This document shows positions 1 through 8,027 of a DNA stretch of 64,000 nt, one piece after another. Position 1 is the stretch's first letter. Each line of letters starts with the position of its first letter. The DNA lies in NCBI GenBank assembly GCA_052035645.1, contig JBPOHK010000027.1, forward strand, positions 1-64,000, in the 5' to 3' direction. The translations under genes and the position numbers were made by a program. The notes under the pieces were generated by a model, which did not search any database, had not been told where the DNA came from, and saw only the letters and a program-made list of their open reading frames with translations. Source of the stretch: RPQJ01 sp052035645 (GTDB lineage: Bacteria > Pseudomonadota > Gammaproteobacteria > Steroidobacterales > Steroidobacteraceae).

Positions 1-633
1 GGGGCGGCGCCCCCCACCCCCGCCCCGGCCGCGGCCGCCCCCGCCCCCCCGGCGCCGCCCCCCCCCGCCGCGCCCGCCCCGCCGCCCCCCACGTGGCGCG
101 ACGCGCCGCCGCCGGCCGTGGCGCCCGGCCGCCACCCGCTGGCCGCCGAGGTTTCGGGCGGCGCGCAGGACATCGACGCGGGCATGGCGGCGAGTGCCGC
201 ATCGGTCCCGGCCGGGCCGCCGGCGGTGAGCCGTGCGCCGGGCGCGGGCGTGGCCACCGCGGGTGGCGTGACGACGATCGGCGGCGGCACGGTGCGCTAC
301 GAGCCGATCCCGGCGGGCGTGGTGGAACGCGCGATTTCCGCGGAGAGCCGCGCGGCGGCACCGGCGACACCCTCGCCGGCGGGCGCGCGGCCTGCACCGC
401 AGGAGCCCGCGCTCCCGGGCGCCGACGAGATCACCGCGAGCGGCGGCGTGCCGGCGCTGCACCTCGACCTGCACGTGTACTCGTCGCGCCCCGCCGAGCG
501 CTTCATCTTCGTGAACTCGCACCGCTACCGCGAGGGCGACACGCTGCAGGAAGGCCCGACGGTCGAACAGATCACGCAGGCGGGCGCCGTGCTGAGCTAT
601 CGCGGCAACCGCTTCCTGCTGTCGCGCAACTGA
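1..633 (+). CDS. gspB: Type II secretion system protein GspB, C-terminal part (5' end outside window)
   Basis: The frame is open from the first base and ends at TGA 631-633, so only the C-terminal 210 residues are present. The first 40 or so are almost pure Pro/Ala, typical of the periplasm-spanning linker of GspB/ExeB-type proteins. The last 60 residues (LHLDLHVYSSRPAERFIFVN and following, ending with GNRFLLSRN) match the compact C-terminal T2SSB domain with its LS-Y conservation. In the family, GspB partners the GspA ATPase to help insert the secretin GspD through the peptidoglycan. The N-terminal cytoplasmic and membrane segments lie upstream and cannot be checked. The next gene starts 17 bases downstream but is functionally unrelated. 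The family call is good; the exact role is inferred. Confidence 0.8.
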   Translation, partial: GAAPPTPAPAAAAPAPPAPPPPAAPAPPPPTWRDAPPPAVAPGRHPLAAEVSGGAQDIDAGMAASAASVPAGPPAVSRAPGAGVATAGGVTTIGGGTVRYEPIPAGVVERAISAESRAAAPATPSPAGARPAPQEPALPGADEITASGGVPALHLDLHVYSSRPAERFIFVNSHRYREGDTLQEGPTVEQITQAGAVLSYRGNRFLLSRN

Positions 634-649
634 TGGCGCGGACGGGACC

Positions 650-2473
650 GTGAGCGCGACGGCCGCGGCGCTCGGCGCCGACACGCTCGACGGACTGCGA
701 CTCAACCGGGCCCTGAAGGCGGGCATCCTGCGCCTGCTCTCGCGCCAGGAGCACCTCAACAAGATCAACGTGTTCCCGGTGCCGGACGGCGACACCGGCA
801 CCAACCTCGCGCTCACGATGAGCGCGGTGCTCGGCGCGCTGCAGAAGGCGCCCGACGCGCACGCGGGGCAGACGCTGACCCGGATCGCGGATGCCGCACT
901 CGACGGTGCGCGCGGCAACTCCGGCGCGATCCTCGCCCAGTTCTTCCTCGGCCTGTGCGACCGGCTCGGCCACCTCGGCCGGCTGAGCGCCGAGGACTTC
1001 GCCGACGGCGTCCGCGGCGGCGCGGAGTATGCCCGCGAGAGCCTGAGCGAGCCGCGCGAGGGCACGATCCTCACCGTGCTCACGGATTTCGCGCACGCGC
1101 TGCAGGAGGCACGCCGCGAGGGCCAGCGGGATTTCCGCGCGCTGCTGCAGCGGGGCGTGCACGCGGCCCAGGCCTCGCTCGAGCGCACGCGGTTCCAACT
1201 CGAGGCGCTCAGGCGGGCCAACGTGGTCGATGCCGGCGCACAGGGCTTCGTCGAGCTGATCAGCGGCGTGTCGGAGTACATCGGCAGCGGCTCCGACGAC
1301 GACCCGAACGTGGAATCGGCCGCGGTGCTGGACGCCGGCGCGGAGCTGACCGCAGGCCACGAGGAGAGCCTCGCCGAGCGCTACTGCACCGAGTGCATCG
1401 TCACCGGGCACGCGGTGGACCGGCGCCACCTGCGCGAGGAGCTCGCGGCCCTCGGCAGCAGCCTCGTCGTCGCCGGCCTGCACGACAAGGTGCGCGTGCA
1501 CGTGCACGTCAACGATCCCGCCGAGGTGTTCCGCATCGCGGCGCGCTACGGCACGGTGTCCGCCGAGAAGGCGGACGACATGCAGCGGCAGCAGCACTCG
1601 GCGCACGTCACGGGCCGCCAGGTCGCGGTGGTCACCGACTCCGCCGCCGACATCCCGGACGACGAGATGGACCGCCTCGGCATCCACATGGTGCCGGTGC
1701 GGGTGCACTTCGGCGCACACAGCTACCTCGACAAGGTCGGGATCACGCCGCAGGAGTTCTACGACGAACTGCAGCGCAACCCCGAGCACCCGAAGACCTC
1801 GCAGCCGCCGCCGGGCGATTTCCGCCGGCAGTTCGAGTTCCTCGCCTCGCACTATCCGGCGGTGCTCTCGCTGAACCTGTCGCGCCAGGTGAGCGGCACC
1901 TGCGGCGCGGCCGAGACCGCCGCCGGCCGGGTGACGACCCACGGCCGGGTGCGGGTGGTGGACTCCATGAACGCGTCAGTCGGCCAGGGCCTGCTCGCCA
2001 TGTACGCCGCCGAGTGCGCCGGACGCGGCTGGGAGCTCGAGCGCATCGTCGCGGCGGTCGAGGCCATGCGCGCCCGCACCCGGACCTACGGGCTGGTCGG
2101 TTCGCTGGAATACGGCGTGCGCGGCGGCCGGCTGCCGCGCTGGCTCAAGAACGTGGCGGATGCGCTGCAGCTCATGCCCGTGCTGCACGCCGACAGCCGC
2201 GGCCGGGTCTCCGGCGGCGGCGTGCTGCTCGGCCGCCGGCACCTGCGCGAGAAGTTCGCGCGGTTCGTGCGGCGCCGCATGCGCGCGGGTGTCCGCTACC
2301 GCCTGCTCGTGGGACACGCGAACTGCGAGGCCGACGGCCACTGGCTGCTCGAACGCCTGCGGGGCCCGAACGTCGCGTACGGGCGGGTGCTGCCGATGGG
2401 CAGCGCGCTCGGCGTGCACGGCGGGCCGGGCATGCTGGTGGTGGGCCTGCAGGAAGACGAGGTGACGGAATGA
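650..2473 (+). CDS. DAK2/DhaL-DegV fusion, fatty acid kinase-like (FakA plus FakB in one chain)
   Basis: 607 residues from a GTG start. Residues 1-200 are a DhaL/DAK2 nucleotide-binding domain with the Mg-ATP motif DGDTGTNL at 46-53. Residues about 235-315 (YCTECIVTG, then VRVHVHVNDP) match the middle domain of FakA. Residues about 323-600 are a DegV/FakB lipid-binding domain with TDSAAD near 327, KTSQPPPGDF near 382 and SLEYGVRGGRL near 485. In Firmicutes, FakA phosphorylates fatty acids held by the separate DegV protein FakB. Here kinase and carrier are one polypeptide, so fatty-acid (acyl phosphate) chemistry is the best inference. The stop overlaps the next ATG by 4 bases (ATGA), indicating translational coupling. 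No signal peptide; cytoplasmic. Confidence 0.85.
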   Translation: MSATAAALGADTLDGLRLNRALKAGILRLLSRQEHLNKINVFPVPDGDTGTNLALTMSAVLGALQKAPDAHAGQTLTRIADAALDGARGNSGAILAQFFLGLCDRLGHLGRLSAEDFADGVRGGAEYARESLSEPREGTILTVLTDFAHALQEARREGQRDFRALLQRGVHAAQASLERTRFQLEALRRANVVDAGAQGFVELISGVSEYIGSGSDDDPNVESAAVLDAGAELTAGHEESLAERYCTECIVTGHAVDRRHLREELAALGSSLVVAGLHDKVRVHVHVNDPAEVFRIAARYGTVSAEKADDMQRQQHSAHVTGRQVAVVTDSAADIPDDEMDRLGIHMVPVRVHFGAHSYLDKVGITPQEFYDELQRNPEHPKTSQPPPGDFRRQFEFLASHYPAVLSLNLSRQVSGTCGAAETAAGRVTTHGRVRVVDSMNASVGQGLLAMYAAECAGRGWELERIVAAVEAMRARTRTYGLVGSLEYGVRGGRLPRWLKNVADALQLMPVLHADSRGRVSGGGVLLGRRHLREKFARFVRRRMRAGVRYRLLVGHANCEADGHWLLERLRGPNVAYGRVLPMGSALGVHGGPGMLVVGLQEDEVTE

Positions 2474-3591
2474 AGATCGAGACGCTGGCGATCCACGCGG
2501 GCCGCGAGGAGGCACGCGAGTTCGGCGCCGTGCGCGACCCGCTGCACATGACGACGACGTTCGCGCGCGCCGCGGACGGCAGCTACCCCGACGGCTACTA
2601 CTACTCGCGGGCCGACAACCCGAACCGCGCCACGCTCGAGCGTGCCGTGGCGGCGCTTGAGGGCGGCGCCGGCGCGGTCGCCTTCGCCTCGGGCTCGGCG
2701 GCGACGCTCGCCGTGTTCGCGCAGGTCGCGGCCGGCGAGCGCATCGTCTGCTCGTCCGACTGCTACCACGGCACGCTCAAGCAGTTGCGCGAGCTGGTGC
2801 CGCGCAGCGGCGCGCAGGTCGAGTTCGTCGATACGACGGACCTCGCCGCGGTGGAGCGCGCGCTCGCGCCCGGCGCCGCGTTGCTGTGGTTCGAGACGCC
2901 GTCGAATCCCCTGCTGAAGCTGAGCGACGTCGCCGCGCTCGCCGCGCTGGCGCACGCCCGCGGCGCGCTGCTCGGCTGCGACAACACCTTCGCGAGCCCC
3001 GTGCTGCAGCAGCCGCTCGGGCTCGGCGCCGACCTCGTGATGCACAGCACCACCAAGTACCTCGGCGGACACAGCGACGTGCTCGGGGGCATCGTCGTCG
3101 CACGCGACGACGGCCCCGTGCTCGCGGGTCTGCGCGAGTACCAGGGCACGGCCGGCGGCGTGCCCTCGCCGTTCGAGTGCTGGCTGCTGCTGCGCAGCCT
3201 GCCGACGCTGCCCTGGCGCGTGCGCGCGCAGTCGGCGAACGCGCTCGCGGTCGCGCAATTCCTCGCGGCCGACCGGCGAGTGGAGCGCGTCTACTATCCG
3301 GGACTGGTGCAGCACCCTGGCCACGCGATCGCGGCCCGCCAGATGCACGACGGCTACGGCGGCATGCTCTCGCTGCAGGTGCCGGGCGGCGCCGACGCCG
3401 CCCTGGCGGTCGCGGCCCGCGTGCGGCTGTTCACGCGCGCGACCAGTCTCGGCGGCGTCGAGAGCCTGATCGAGCATCGCGCATCGATGGAAGGGCCGCA
3501 CTCGCGCACCCCGCCCAACCTGCTGCGGGTCTCGGTGGGCCTCGAGAACGCCGCCGACCTGGTCGAGGACCTCGACCAGGCCCTCGGCTGA
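2470..3591 (+). CDS. Cys/Met metabolism PLP-dependent enzyme (cystathionine gamma-lyase/synthase family)
   Basis: 373 residues, fold-type I PLP enzyme. The N-terminus MKIETLAIHAGR, the Tyr-rich DGYYYSRADNPNR segment, the cofactor-binding FASGSAA loop, the Asp in LLGCDNTFASP and the Schiff-base lysine in MHSTTKYLGGHSD (about residue 196) are all present. The C-terminal SLGGVESLIEHRASM motif is typical of the family, whose members make or cleave cystathionine or degrade methionine. Sequence alone does not separate gamma-lyase, gamma-synthase and methionine gamma-lyase here. The ATG lies in the ATGA overlap with the upstream fatty-acid-kinase-like gene, so the two are co-transcribed, although no shared pathway is evident. 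Confidence 0.88.
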   Translation: MKIETLAIHAGREEAREFGAVRDPLHMTTTFARAADGSYPDGYYYSRADNPNRATLERAVAALEGGAGAVAFASGSAATLAVFAQVAAGERIVCSSDCYHGTLKQLRELVPRSGAQVEFVDTTDLAAVERALAPGAALLWFETPSNPLLKLSDVAALAALAHARGALLGCDNTFASPVLQQPLGLGADLVMHSTTKYLGGHSDVLGGIVVARDDGPVLAGLREYQGTAGGVPSPFECWLLLRSLPTLPWRVRAQSANALAVAQFLAADRRVERVYYPGLVQHPGHAIAARQMHDGYGGMLSLQVPGGADAALAVAARVRLFTRATSLGGVESLIEHRASMEGPHSRTPPNLLRVSVGLENAADLVEDLDQALG

Positions 3592-3595
3592 GCGG

Positions 3596-4009
3596 TCAGG
3601 GCTTCGGCGCGGCCGTCTCGAGCGGGCGCGAGCGCTCGGCCCAGGCGTTCATGTCGCCTTCCAGGTGCAGCAGGCGCCGATAGCCGTTCGCCGCGAGCAC
3701 CTCGGCCGCCAGGCCGACGCGCCGGCCGGAGCGGCAGTACATCACCACGTCCTTGTCCTTCGGGATGTCCTTCAGGTGCTGACCCACCTGGTCGTGCGGG
3801 ATGTTGATCGCACCGGGCACGTGTCCCTGCGCGTATTCCTCGGGAGTGCGCACGTCGAGGACGAAGAGCGTGGCGTCGTGGCGGGCCTGGCGCGCGAGCA
3901 GCGCGTCCTGGCTGATCGGGGCGGGAGCCGCGGCGGCATTGGAACCGACGTCGGCGGCGAAGCCGGCGGTCGCGAGCAGGAGTGCGGCGAGTGCGACGAG
4001 CGTCTTCAT
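3596..4009 (-). CDS. Periplasmic rhodanese-like sulfurtransferase
   Basis: 137 residues. The ATG at 4009 was chosen over a possible start 33 bases upstream because it has a GGAGAA ribosome site 7 bases away and opens a clean signal peptide (MKTLVALAALLLATAGFAA). The mature protein is one rhodanese domain: LDVRTPEEYAQGHVPGAINI, then the active-site loop with Cys92 in MYCRSGRR. Single-domain exported rhodaneses carry persulfide sulfur in the periplasm; the substrate is unknown. The stop is 4 bases from the convergent PLP-enzyme stop. A lipocalin and a Rid protein follow upstream in the same orientation with gaps of 48 and 62 bases and may share a transcript. Confidence 0.85.
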   Translation of the reverse strand: MKTLVALAALLLATAGFAADVGSNAAAAPAPISQDALLARQARHDATLFVLDVRTPEEYAQGHVPGAINIPHDQVGQHLKDIPKDKDVVMYCRSGRRVGLAAEVLAANGYRRLLHLEGDMNAWAERSRPLETAAPKP

Positions 4010-4057
4010 GCGGGTTCTCCGGGTTCGGGGCGGCCGGCACACGCAGGACCGGCCGGG

Positions 4058-4585
4058 TCACCAGCGCTGCGGGACCTTCTGCAGCTTCGCCACATCGTAG
4101 CCCATCTCGCGCACCCGTTGCGCGAGGCGCGCGTAGTCCGCGTCGGGAATGACGGGCGTGCGGGCCATGATCCACACGTAGTCGCGCCGGCTGCGGGCGA
4201 TGATGGTCTCGCGGTAGTCGGCATCGACGTGGGCGATCACGTACTCCGCCTTGATGGGCCAGACGAACTGCATGCCCCAGACCGCGTTCTGCGTGCCCGG
4301 GCGGACGAAGCCGCGGGGCTTCATGGTCTTGAGCGGGCCGTCGAAGCCGTCCTCGCGGAACGTGAACGTGGTGGCCACGGTGCCGTCCGGCGCGAGCCGG
4401 TACGACTCGACCGCGTTGTGGGCGCCCTTTTCCGGCGGCGTGGGGATGTTGGCGATGACGTACCAGTCCCCCATGAAGCGCGGCAGGTCCACGCTGGGGG
4501 CGACCGAGACGGTGGGCGCGGACGTGCAGCCGGCGCAGACGAGGGTGAAGAGCGCGAGCGCGCCGCCGCGGCGGGCATGGGACAT
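4058..4585 (-). CDS. blc: Outer-membrane lipocalin lipoprotein (Blc-like)
   Basis: 175 residues from an ATG with an AGGAGA ribosome site. The signal sequence ends in the lipobox LVCAGC. The lipocalin structural motif GDWYVIANIP follows, with the family features NAVESYRL, GFVRPGTQNAVWGMQFVWP and the C-terminal DYVWIMARTP strand. Bacterial lipocalins of this class sit in the outer membrane and bind lysophospholipids or fatty acids in envelope maintenance. The length is normal for Blc. It lies between the periplasmic rhodanese and the Rid-family gene on the same strand. Confidence 0.9.
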   Translation of the reverse strand: MSHARRGGALALFTLVCAGCTSAPTVSVAPSVDLPRFMGDWYVIANIPTPPEKGAHNAVESYRLAPDGTVATTFTFREDGFDGPLKTMKPRGFVRPGTQNAVWGMQFVWPIKAEYVIAHVDADYRETIIARSRRDYVWIMARTPVIPDADYARLAQRVREMGYDVAKLQKVPQRW

Positions 4586-4647
4586 GGTCGTCTCCTGTGT
4601 GGCGACCGGTTTCGGCCCGGCCCGCGGTGCGGATTCAGCGCCGGCCG

Positions 4648-5037
4648 CTACTCGACGTAAGCGTCGGCCTCGATCTCGACCAGCATGTCCGGATCCACGA
4701 GACCGCTCACCTCGACCATGGCAGTGGCCGGTCGGATGGCCCCGAAGAACTCGCCGTGCGCGCGGCCGATGGCCTCCCACTGCTGGATGTCGCGCACGTA
4801 GATGCGCGTGCGGACCACGTGCTCGAGGCGGGCGCCCGCACGCTCGAGCGCGCCGCGGATGTTGCGCAGCACCTGCCGAGTCTGGGCACCGGGATCGCCG
4901 ACGCCGACCAGCATGCCGTCCGGTCCGGTGGCCGTCGTACCGGCGACCCAGACGTGCGGACCCACCCTCACCGCGCGCGAGTAGCCGACGATCGGCTCCC
5001 AGGCGGTACCCGTTGCGAAGTTCTCACGCTTGCCCAC
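4648..5037 (-). CDS. Rid/YjgF/UK114-family protein lacking the RidA catalytic arginine
   Basis: 129 residues from a GTG with GGAGG 6 bases upstream. The family core is clear: VWVAGTTATGPDGM, QTRQVLRNIRGALERAGA, HVVRTRIYVRDI and a C-terminal VEIEADAYVE strand. RidA enzymes deaminate reactive enamines and imines using an Arg in the PARSCVEV segment (E. coli Arg105). Here the aligned segment reads PATAMVEV, so the Arg is Thr. This places the protein among Rid subfamilies without demonstrated imine deaminase activity, or makes it a hydrolase or binding homologue. A palindromic element begins 14 bases upstream of the start. Confidence 0.85.
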   Translation of the reverse strand: MGKRENFATGTAWEPIVGYSRAVRVGPHVWVAGTTATGPDGMLVGVGDPGAQTRQVLRNIRGALERAGARLEHVVRTRIYVRDIQQWEAIGRAHGEFFGAIRPATAMVEVSGLVDPDMLVEIEADAYVE

Positions 5038-5050
5038 GCCACGCCTCCGG

Positions 5051-5127
5051 GAAAATAGGGAAAATAGGGGACACTCACGAATATTCCAGTCTCGTCTCGG
5101 CCGAAAATTAGTGAGTGTCCCCTATTT
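5051..5127. repeat. AGGGGACACTC palindromic element, copy A
   Basis: A perfect 17-base inverted repeat, AAATAGGGGACACTCAC at 5062-5078 and its complement at 5111-5127. Partial pairing continues inward to about 5085/5104, leaving a short loop. A truncated direct repeat GAAAATAGGG (5051-5060) precedes it. The right arm contains the stop codon of the minus-strand GNAT gene, the TAG inside AAATAGGGG. With A-runs before and T-runs after, the structure could also act as a bidirectional intrinsic terminator. Two more copies lie at 28559-28637 and 48742-48852. Confidence 0.85.
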
Positions 5128-5628
5128 ATCGTGCTTGCCGCGGGCGAGTTGCAGGAGCGCGTCGCCGCTCACGCGGTACACGGTCCACTCGTCCATCGGC
5201 ACCGCGCCCATGCTGCGATAGAAGCCGATGGCGCGCTGGTTCCAGTCCAGCACCGACCACTCGAACCGTCCGCAGCCGCGCGCGACCGCGATCCCGGCCA
5301 CGTGCCGCAGCAGGGCCTCGCCGAGGCCGTGGCCCCGGTAGGCCGGCCGCACGTAGAGATCCTCCAGGTACACGCCCGGCCGGCCCATGAACGTCGAGTA
5401 GTTGTGGAACCAGAGCGCGAAGCCGGCCACCTCCTCACCGACGCGTACCAGCGCCGCATCGCAGTACGGCCGCGGCCCGAAGAGGTGCTCGCGCAACTCG
5501 TCGGGCTGGACGCGCACCTCGTGCAGCAGGCGCTCGAACTCGGCCAGCTCGCGGACCAGTGCGACGATGGCGTCGACATCGTCCGGCCGGGCCGGGTCGA
5601 TGCGGAAAGCAGGACGTGGCTCGGTCAT
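5122..5628 (-). CDS. GNAT N-acetyltransferase, spermidine/spermine (SAT1)-like
   Basis: 168 residues; the ATG at 5628 is preceded by a weak AAGGTG site. The acetyl-CoA loop is seen in LEDLYVRPAYRGHGLGEALL, a strong match to the FEDLYV-YRG-G pattern of diamine/spermidine acetyltransferases. It is followed by the WNQRAIGFYRSMGA region and a C-terminal EWTVYRVSGDALLQLA like that of SAT1. A polyamine or thialysine-type amine substrate is the best inference. The TAG stop is provided by the palindromic element downstream. The gene is divergent from a LysR regulator 105 bases away, a classical regulator-target layout. Confidence 0.87.
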   Translation of the reverse strand: MTEPRPAFRIDPARPDDVDAIVALVRELAEFERLLHEVRVQPDELREHLFGPRPYCDAALVRVGEEVAGFALWFHNYSTFMGRPGVYLEDLYVRPAYRGHGLGEALLRHVAGIAVARGCGRFEWSVLDWNQRAIGFYRSMGAVPMDEWTVYRVSGDALLQLARGKHDK

Positions 5629-5733
5629 GGCGGCACCTTTTTTCAGATTCCCTCGACAGAGTCTTGCACCACGCCTTGCCTGCATGGCGTTTCGAAAGTA
5701 TTGTTAACCGACATTTTACTCCAAACCAGACGG
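5629..5733. promoter_or_regulatory. Divergent intergenic region between GNAT and LysR genes
   Basis: 105 bases, AT-richer than its surroundings (TTCGAAAGTATTGTTAACC around 5691-5710), between two outward-reading genes. LysR proteins usually bind such a region and control both the neighbour and themselves. No exact operator or -10/-35 pair can be assigned with confidence. Confidence 0.45.
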
Positions 5734-6657
5734 ATGCCGACCGACAACGACCGCCTGCCGCTCAATGCCCTGCGCGTGTTCGAGGCCGTCGCGACGCACC
5801 TGAGCTTCACGGCCGCGGCACGCGAGCTCGGCGTGACCACGGCCGCAGTGAGCGCCCAGGTCAAGTCGCTGGAGGCCGACATCGGCGTCCCGCTGTTCCG
5901 CCGCCACACCCGCGCCGTGGCGCTCACCCAGGAAGGGGCCGAGCTGCTGCCCGGCGTCCGCCGCGGTCTCGACGAGATGCGCCGGGCGGTGGACCGCATC
6001 CGACGCGAGCGCGTCGGCGGCATGCTCAACCTGAGCGTACCCAGCGAATTCCTGCAGCGCTGGCTGCTGCCGCGGCTCGGCGAGTTCACCCGCCAGCACC
6101 CCGAGATCGAAGTGCGCTTCGGTCCGTCGCGCGCCGCGCTCGATTTCGGCCGCGACGACTTCCACGCCGCCATCCTGTACGGCTCGGGCCAGTGGAGCGG
6201 GCTCAAGTCGGAGCGACTGCTCGACGAGTGGGTCTTCCCCGTCTGCAGCCCCGCCCTGCTGGCGAAGTTCGGCCCGATCGACACGCTCGCGGACTTCTCG
6301 CGCTACCCGCTGATCCACAGCCGCTCCGAGCCGTGGGTCGACTGGCTGCGGCGCGTCGGCGGCGACACCACGCGGGCCGACATCGCGCCGGTGATCGAGG
6401 ACTCCGCGGCCTCGCTGTCGGCCGTCGAGCAGGGCAAGGGCGTCGCGCTCGCCCGCTGGTCGCTGGTGGCCGCGGACATCGCCGCCGGCCGGCTGGTGCG
6501 ACCGATGCTGCCGAGCGTCCAGCAGCGCAGCGCCTGGTACCTCGTCGCCCCACCGGAGAATTTCGGCCTGCCCAAGGTCGTGCGCTTCCGGGCCTGGCTG
6601 GTGGAGTGCTGCCGCGAGTTCGCGCCGCCCACCGGGGAGACGCTCGCGGCCGAGTGA
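5734..6657 (+). CDS. LysR-family transcriptional regulator (GcvA-like)
   Basis: 307 residues. The N-terminal winged helix-turn-helix covers about residues 6-65 (LPLNALRVFEAVATHLSFTA, AARELGVTTAAVSAQVKSLE, LFRRHTRAVALTQEG). The rest is a periplasmic-binding-protein-like effector domain. The opening PLNALRVFEA is typical of the GcvA/AmpR branch. The gene is divergent from the SAT1-like acetyltransferase, its most likely target. The start at 5734 lacks a strong ribosome site but fits the domain start. Confidence 0.9.
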   Translation: MPTDNDRLPLNALRVFEAVATHLSFTAAARELGVTTAAVSAQVKSLEADIGVPLFRRHTRAVALTQEGAELLPGVRRGLDEMRRAVDRIRRERVGGMLNLSVPSEFLQRWLLPRLGEFTRQHPEIEVRFGPSRAALDFGRDDFHAAILYGSGQWSGLKSERLLDEWVFPVCSPALLAKFGPIDTLADFSRYPLIHSRSEPWVDWLRRVGGDTTRADIAPVIEDSAASLSAVEQGKGVALARWSLVAADIAAGRLVRPMLPSVQQRSAWYLVAPPENFGLPKVVRFRAWLVECCREFAPPTGETLAAE

Positions 6658-6736
6658 GCGTCCCGGCGGAATCTCTGGCGCCGCCGGCGGAAAGCCGGTA
6701 GTTTGGGTGCGTCGACCGGGGAAGGGATGGTGCCCC

Positions 6737-7033
6737 ATGACAGACGGCAGAACACGTCTGCGCTTCCACTGCGTCTCGATCGTCGGCGGCGAGGCAGCCT
6801 GCCCCGCGGTCCGCGAACTCGACTCGCAGCGCCTGCTGTCGGCCGACGCGCCGCGCCTTCCGCTCGCGACCTGCGACCGGCCCGAGCAGTGTCGCTGCAC
6901 CTACCGGCACTTCGACGACCGGCGCGCGGGTCCCCGCCGCTCCATCGAGAACGGACGACCCCAGGCCGGCTGGAGCGACGCGGAGCGCCGTCGGACCCGT
7001 GGCCGGCGCGAGACGGACATCGACGACCGGTGA
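6737..7033 (+). CDS. Small cysteine-rich conserved hypothetical protein
   Basis: 98 residues; the ATG at 6737 has AAGGGA 11 bases upstream. Cysteines lie at 12, 22, 46, 52 and 54. The central block CDRPEQCRCTYRHFDDRR, with a C-x5-C-x-C spacing and nearby His and Asp, looks like a small metal- or cluster-binding knot. The last 30 residues are very rich in Arg and Asp and probably disordered. There is no signal peptide or membrane segment. It ends 3 bases from the convergent EEP-family stop. I recall similar CxC-Y-H-DRR proteins in Proteobacteria but know of no function. Confidence 0.65.
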   Translation: MTDGRTRLRFHCVSIVGGEAACPAVRELDSQRLLSADAPRLPLATCDRPEQCRCTYRHFDDRRAGPRRSIENGRPQAGWSDAERRRTRGRRETDIDDR

Positions 7034-7036
7034 CGC

Positions 7037-8017
7037 TCAGCCGCGTGCGCGCGGCAACCGCAGCCTCGCCGCGACCGGCCGGTGGTCCGAGCCGATGTCG
7101 GGGCCGACCTCGGCCTGCTCCACGCAAAGCGTGGGCGACGCCAGCACGTGATCGATGCGCAACGCCAGCGGCCAGAAGCCGGCGCGCCACGTCGGCTGCC
7201 AGCCGCGGCCGGCGAAGGCGTCGTGCAGCCCCGACGTCGCCAGCAGGCGCACGAAGACCGGGGAATCGGCCGTGAGGTTCAGGTCGCCCACCACCACGGT
7301 CGGCTCGCTCGCCGAGCGGACACGCGCCGCGACGGCGTCGAGCGCACGGTCGCGCAGTCCGGCGAGGTTGGGCAGCACGGGCCAGCGCGTGTGCACGCCA
7401 AGCACCTGCACGGCCTCGCCGCGCACGCGGACGACGGCCCGGATCGAGGGCATGCCGTCGCCTGCGAGATCGACCGTCCCGACCTCCTCGAACGGCCAGC
7501 GGCTGAGCAGCGCCATGCCGTAGGGATCGTCGCGCGGCAGGATCCTCACGTGGGGAAAGGCCGGGATCCGCGCGAGCGGCTCGCTCCACGACGGCGTCAC
7601 CTCCTCGAGCACGACGACGTCGGCGTCGCCCCGGGCGAGCCACGCGAGCAGCGGCGCCGGATTGCGGTTGGTGTACTTCACGTTGGCCGCGACGATCTCG
7701 AACGGCGCGCCGGCGCAGGCCGGGACGGGCGGTGCCGCGACGAGGCCCCGCGCGCCCGGCATCCAGTGCACGGCGGCGAACACTACCGCGAGCAGCGCAC
7801 CCGTTCGTGAACCGGCCCACAGCAGCAGCGGCACGAGCAGCACGGCGGCCGCGGCGAGCTGCAATCGGAAGTGCACGAACAGTTCGAACGGCCAGCCGAG
7901 CGGCGCGAGCCAGCCGGCGACCGATGCGAGCGCGAGTCCGGCGAGCGCAGCCCGCACCAGCCGGCCCGCGGCGCGCGTCGCGGCGGAAGCGGGCGGGGCT
8001 GCGGCGGGAGCGGTCAA
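7037..8017 (-). CDS. Membrane-anchored endonuclease/exonuclease/phosphatase (EEP) family protein
   Basis: 326 residues from a probable TTG start. Three hydrophobic helices (about residues 23-43, 48-68 and 72-88) precede an EEP domain whose catalytic motifs are all visible: AANVKYTNRN, VVLEEVTPSW, VVGDLNLTADS, RIDHVLAS and GSDHRPVAA. Membrane-anchored EEP proteins of this layout (YafD/VanJ-like) act on nucleic acid, phospholipid or other phosphodiesters; the substrate here is unknown. The start is uncertain because no ribosome site precedes TTG 8017. It is 10 bases downstream of the hydrolase gene on the same strand, so the two are probably co-transcribed. Confidence 0.82.
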   Translation of the reverse strand: MTAPAAAPPASAATRAAGRLVRAALAGLALASVAGWLAPLGWPFELFVHFRLQLAAAAVLLVPLLLWAGSRTGALLAVVFAAVHWMPGARGLVAAPPVPACAGAPFEIVAANVKYTNRNPAPLLAWLARGDADVVVLEEVTPSWSEPLARIPAFPHVRILPRDDPYGMALLSRWPFEEVGTVDLAGDGMPSIRAVVRVRGEAVQVLGVHTRWPVLPNLAGLRDRALDAVAARVRSASEPTVVVGDLNLTADSPVFVRLLATSGLHDAFAGRGWQPTWRAGFWPLALRIDHVLASPTLCVEQAEVGPDIGSDHRPVAARLRLPRARG

Positions 8018-8027
8018 TTCGGCGGGC

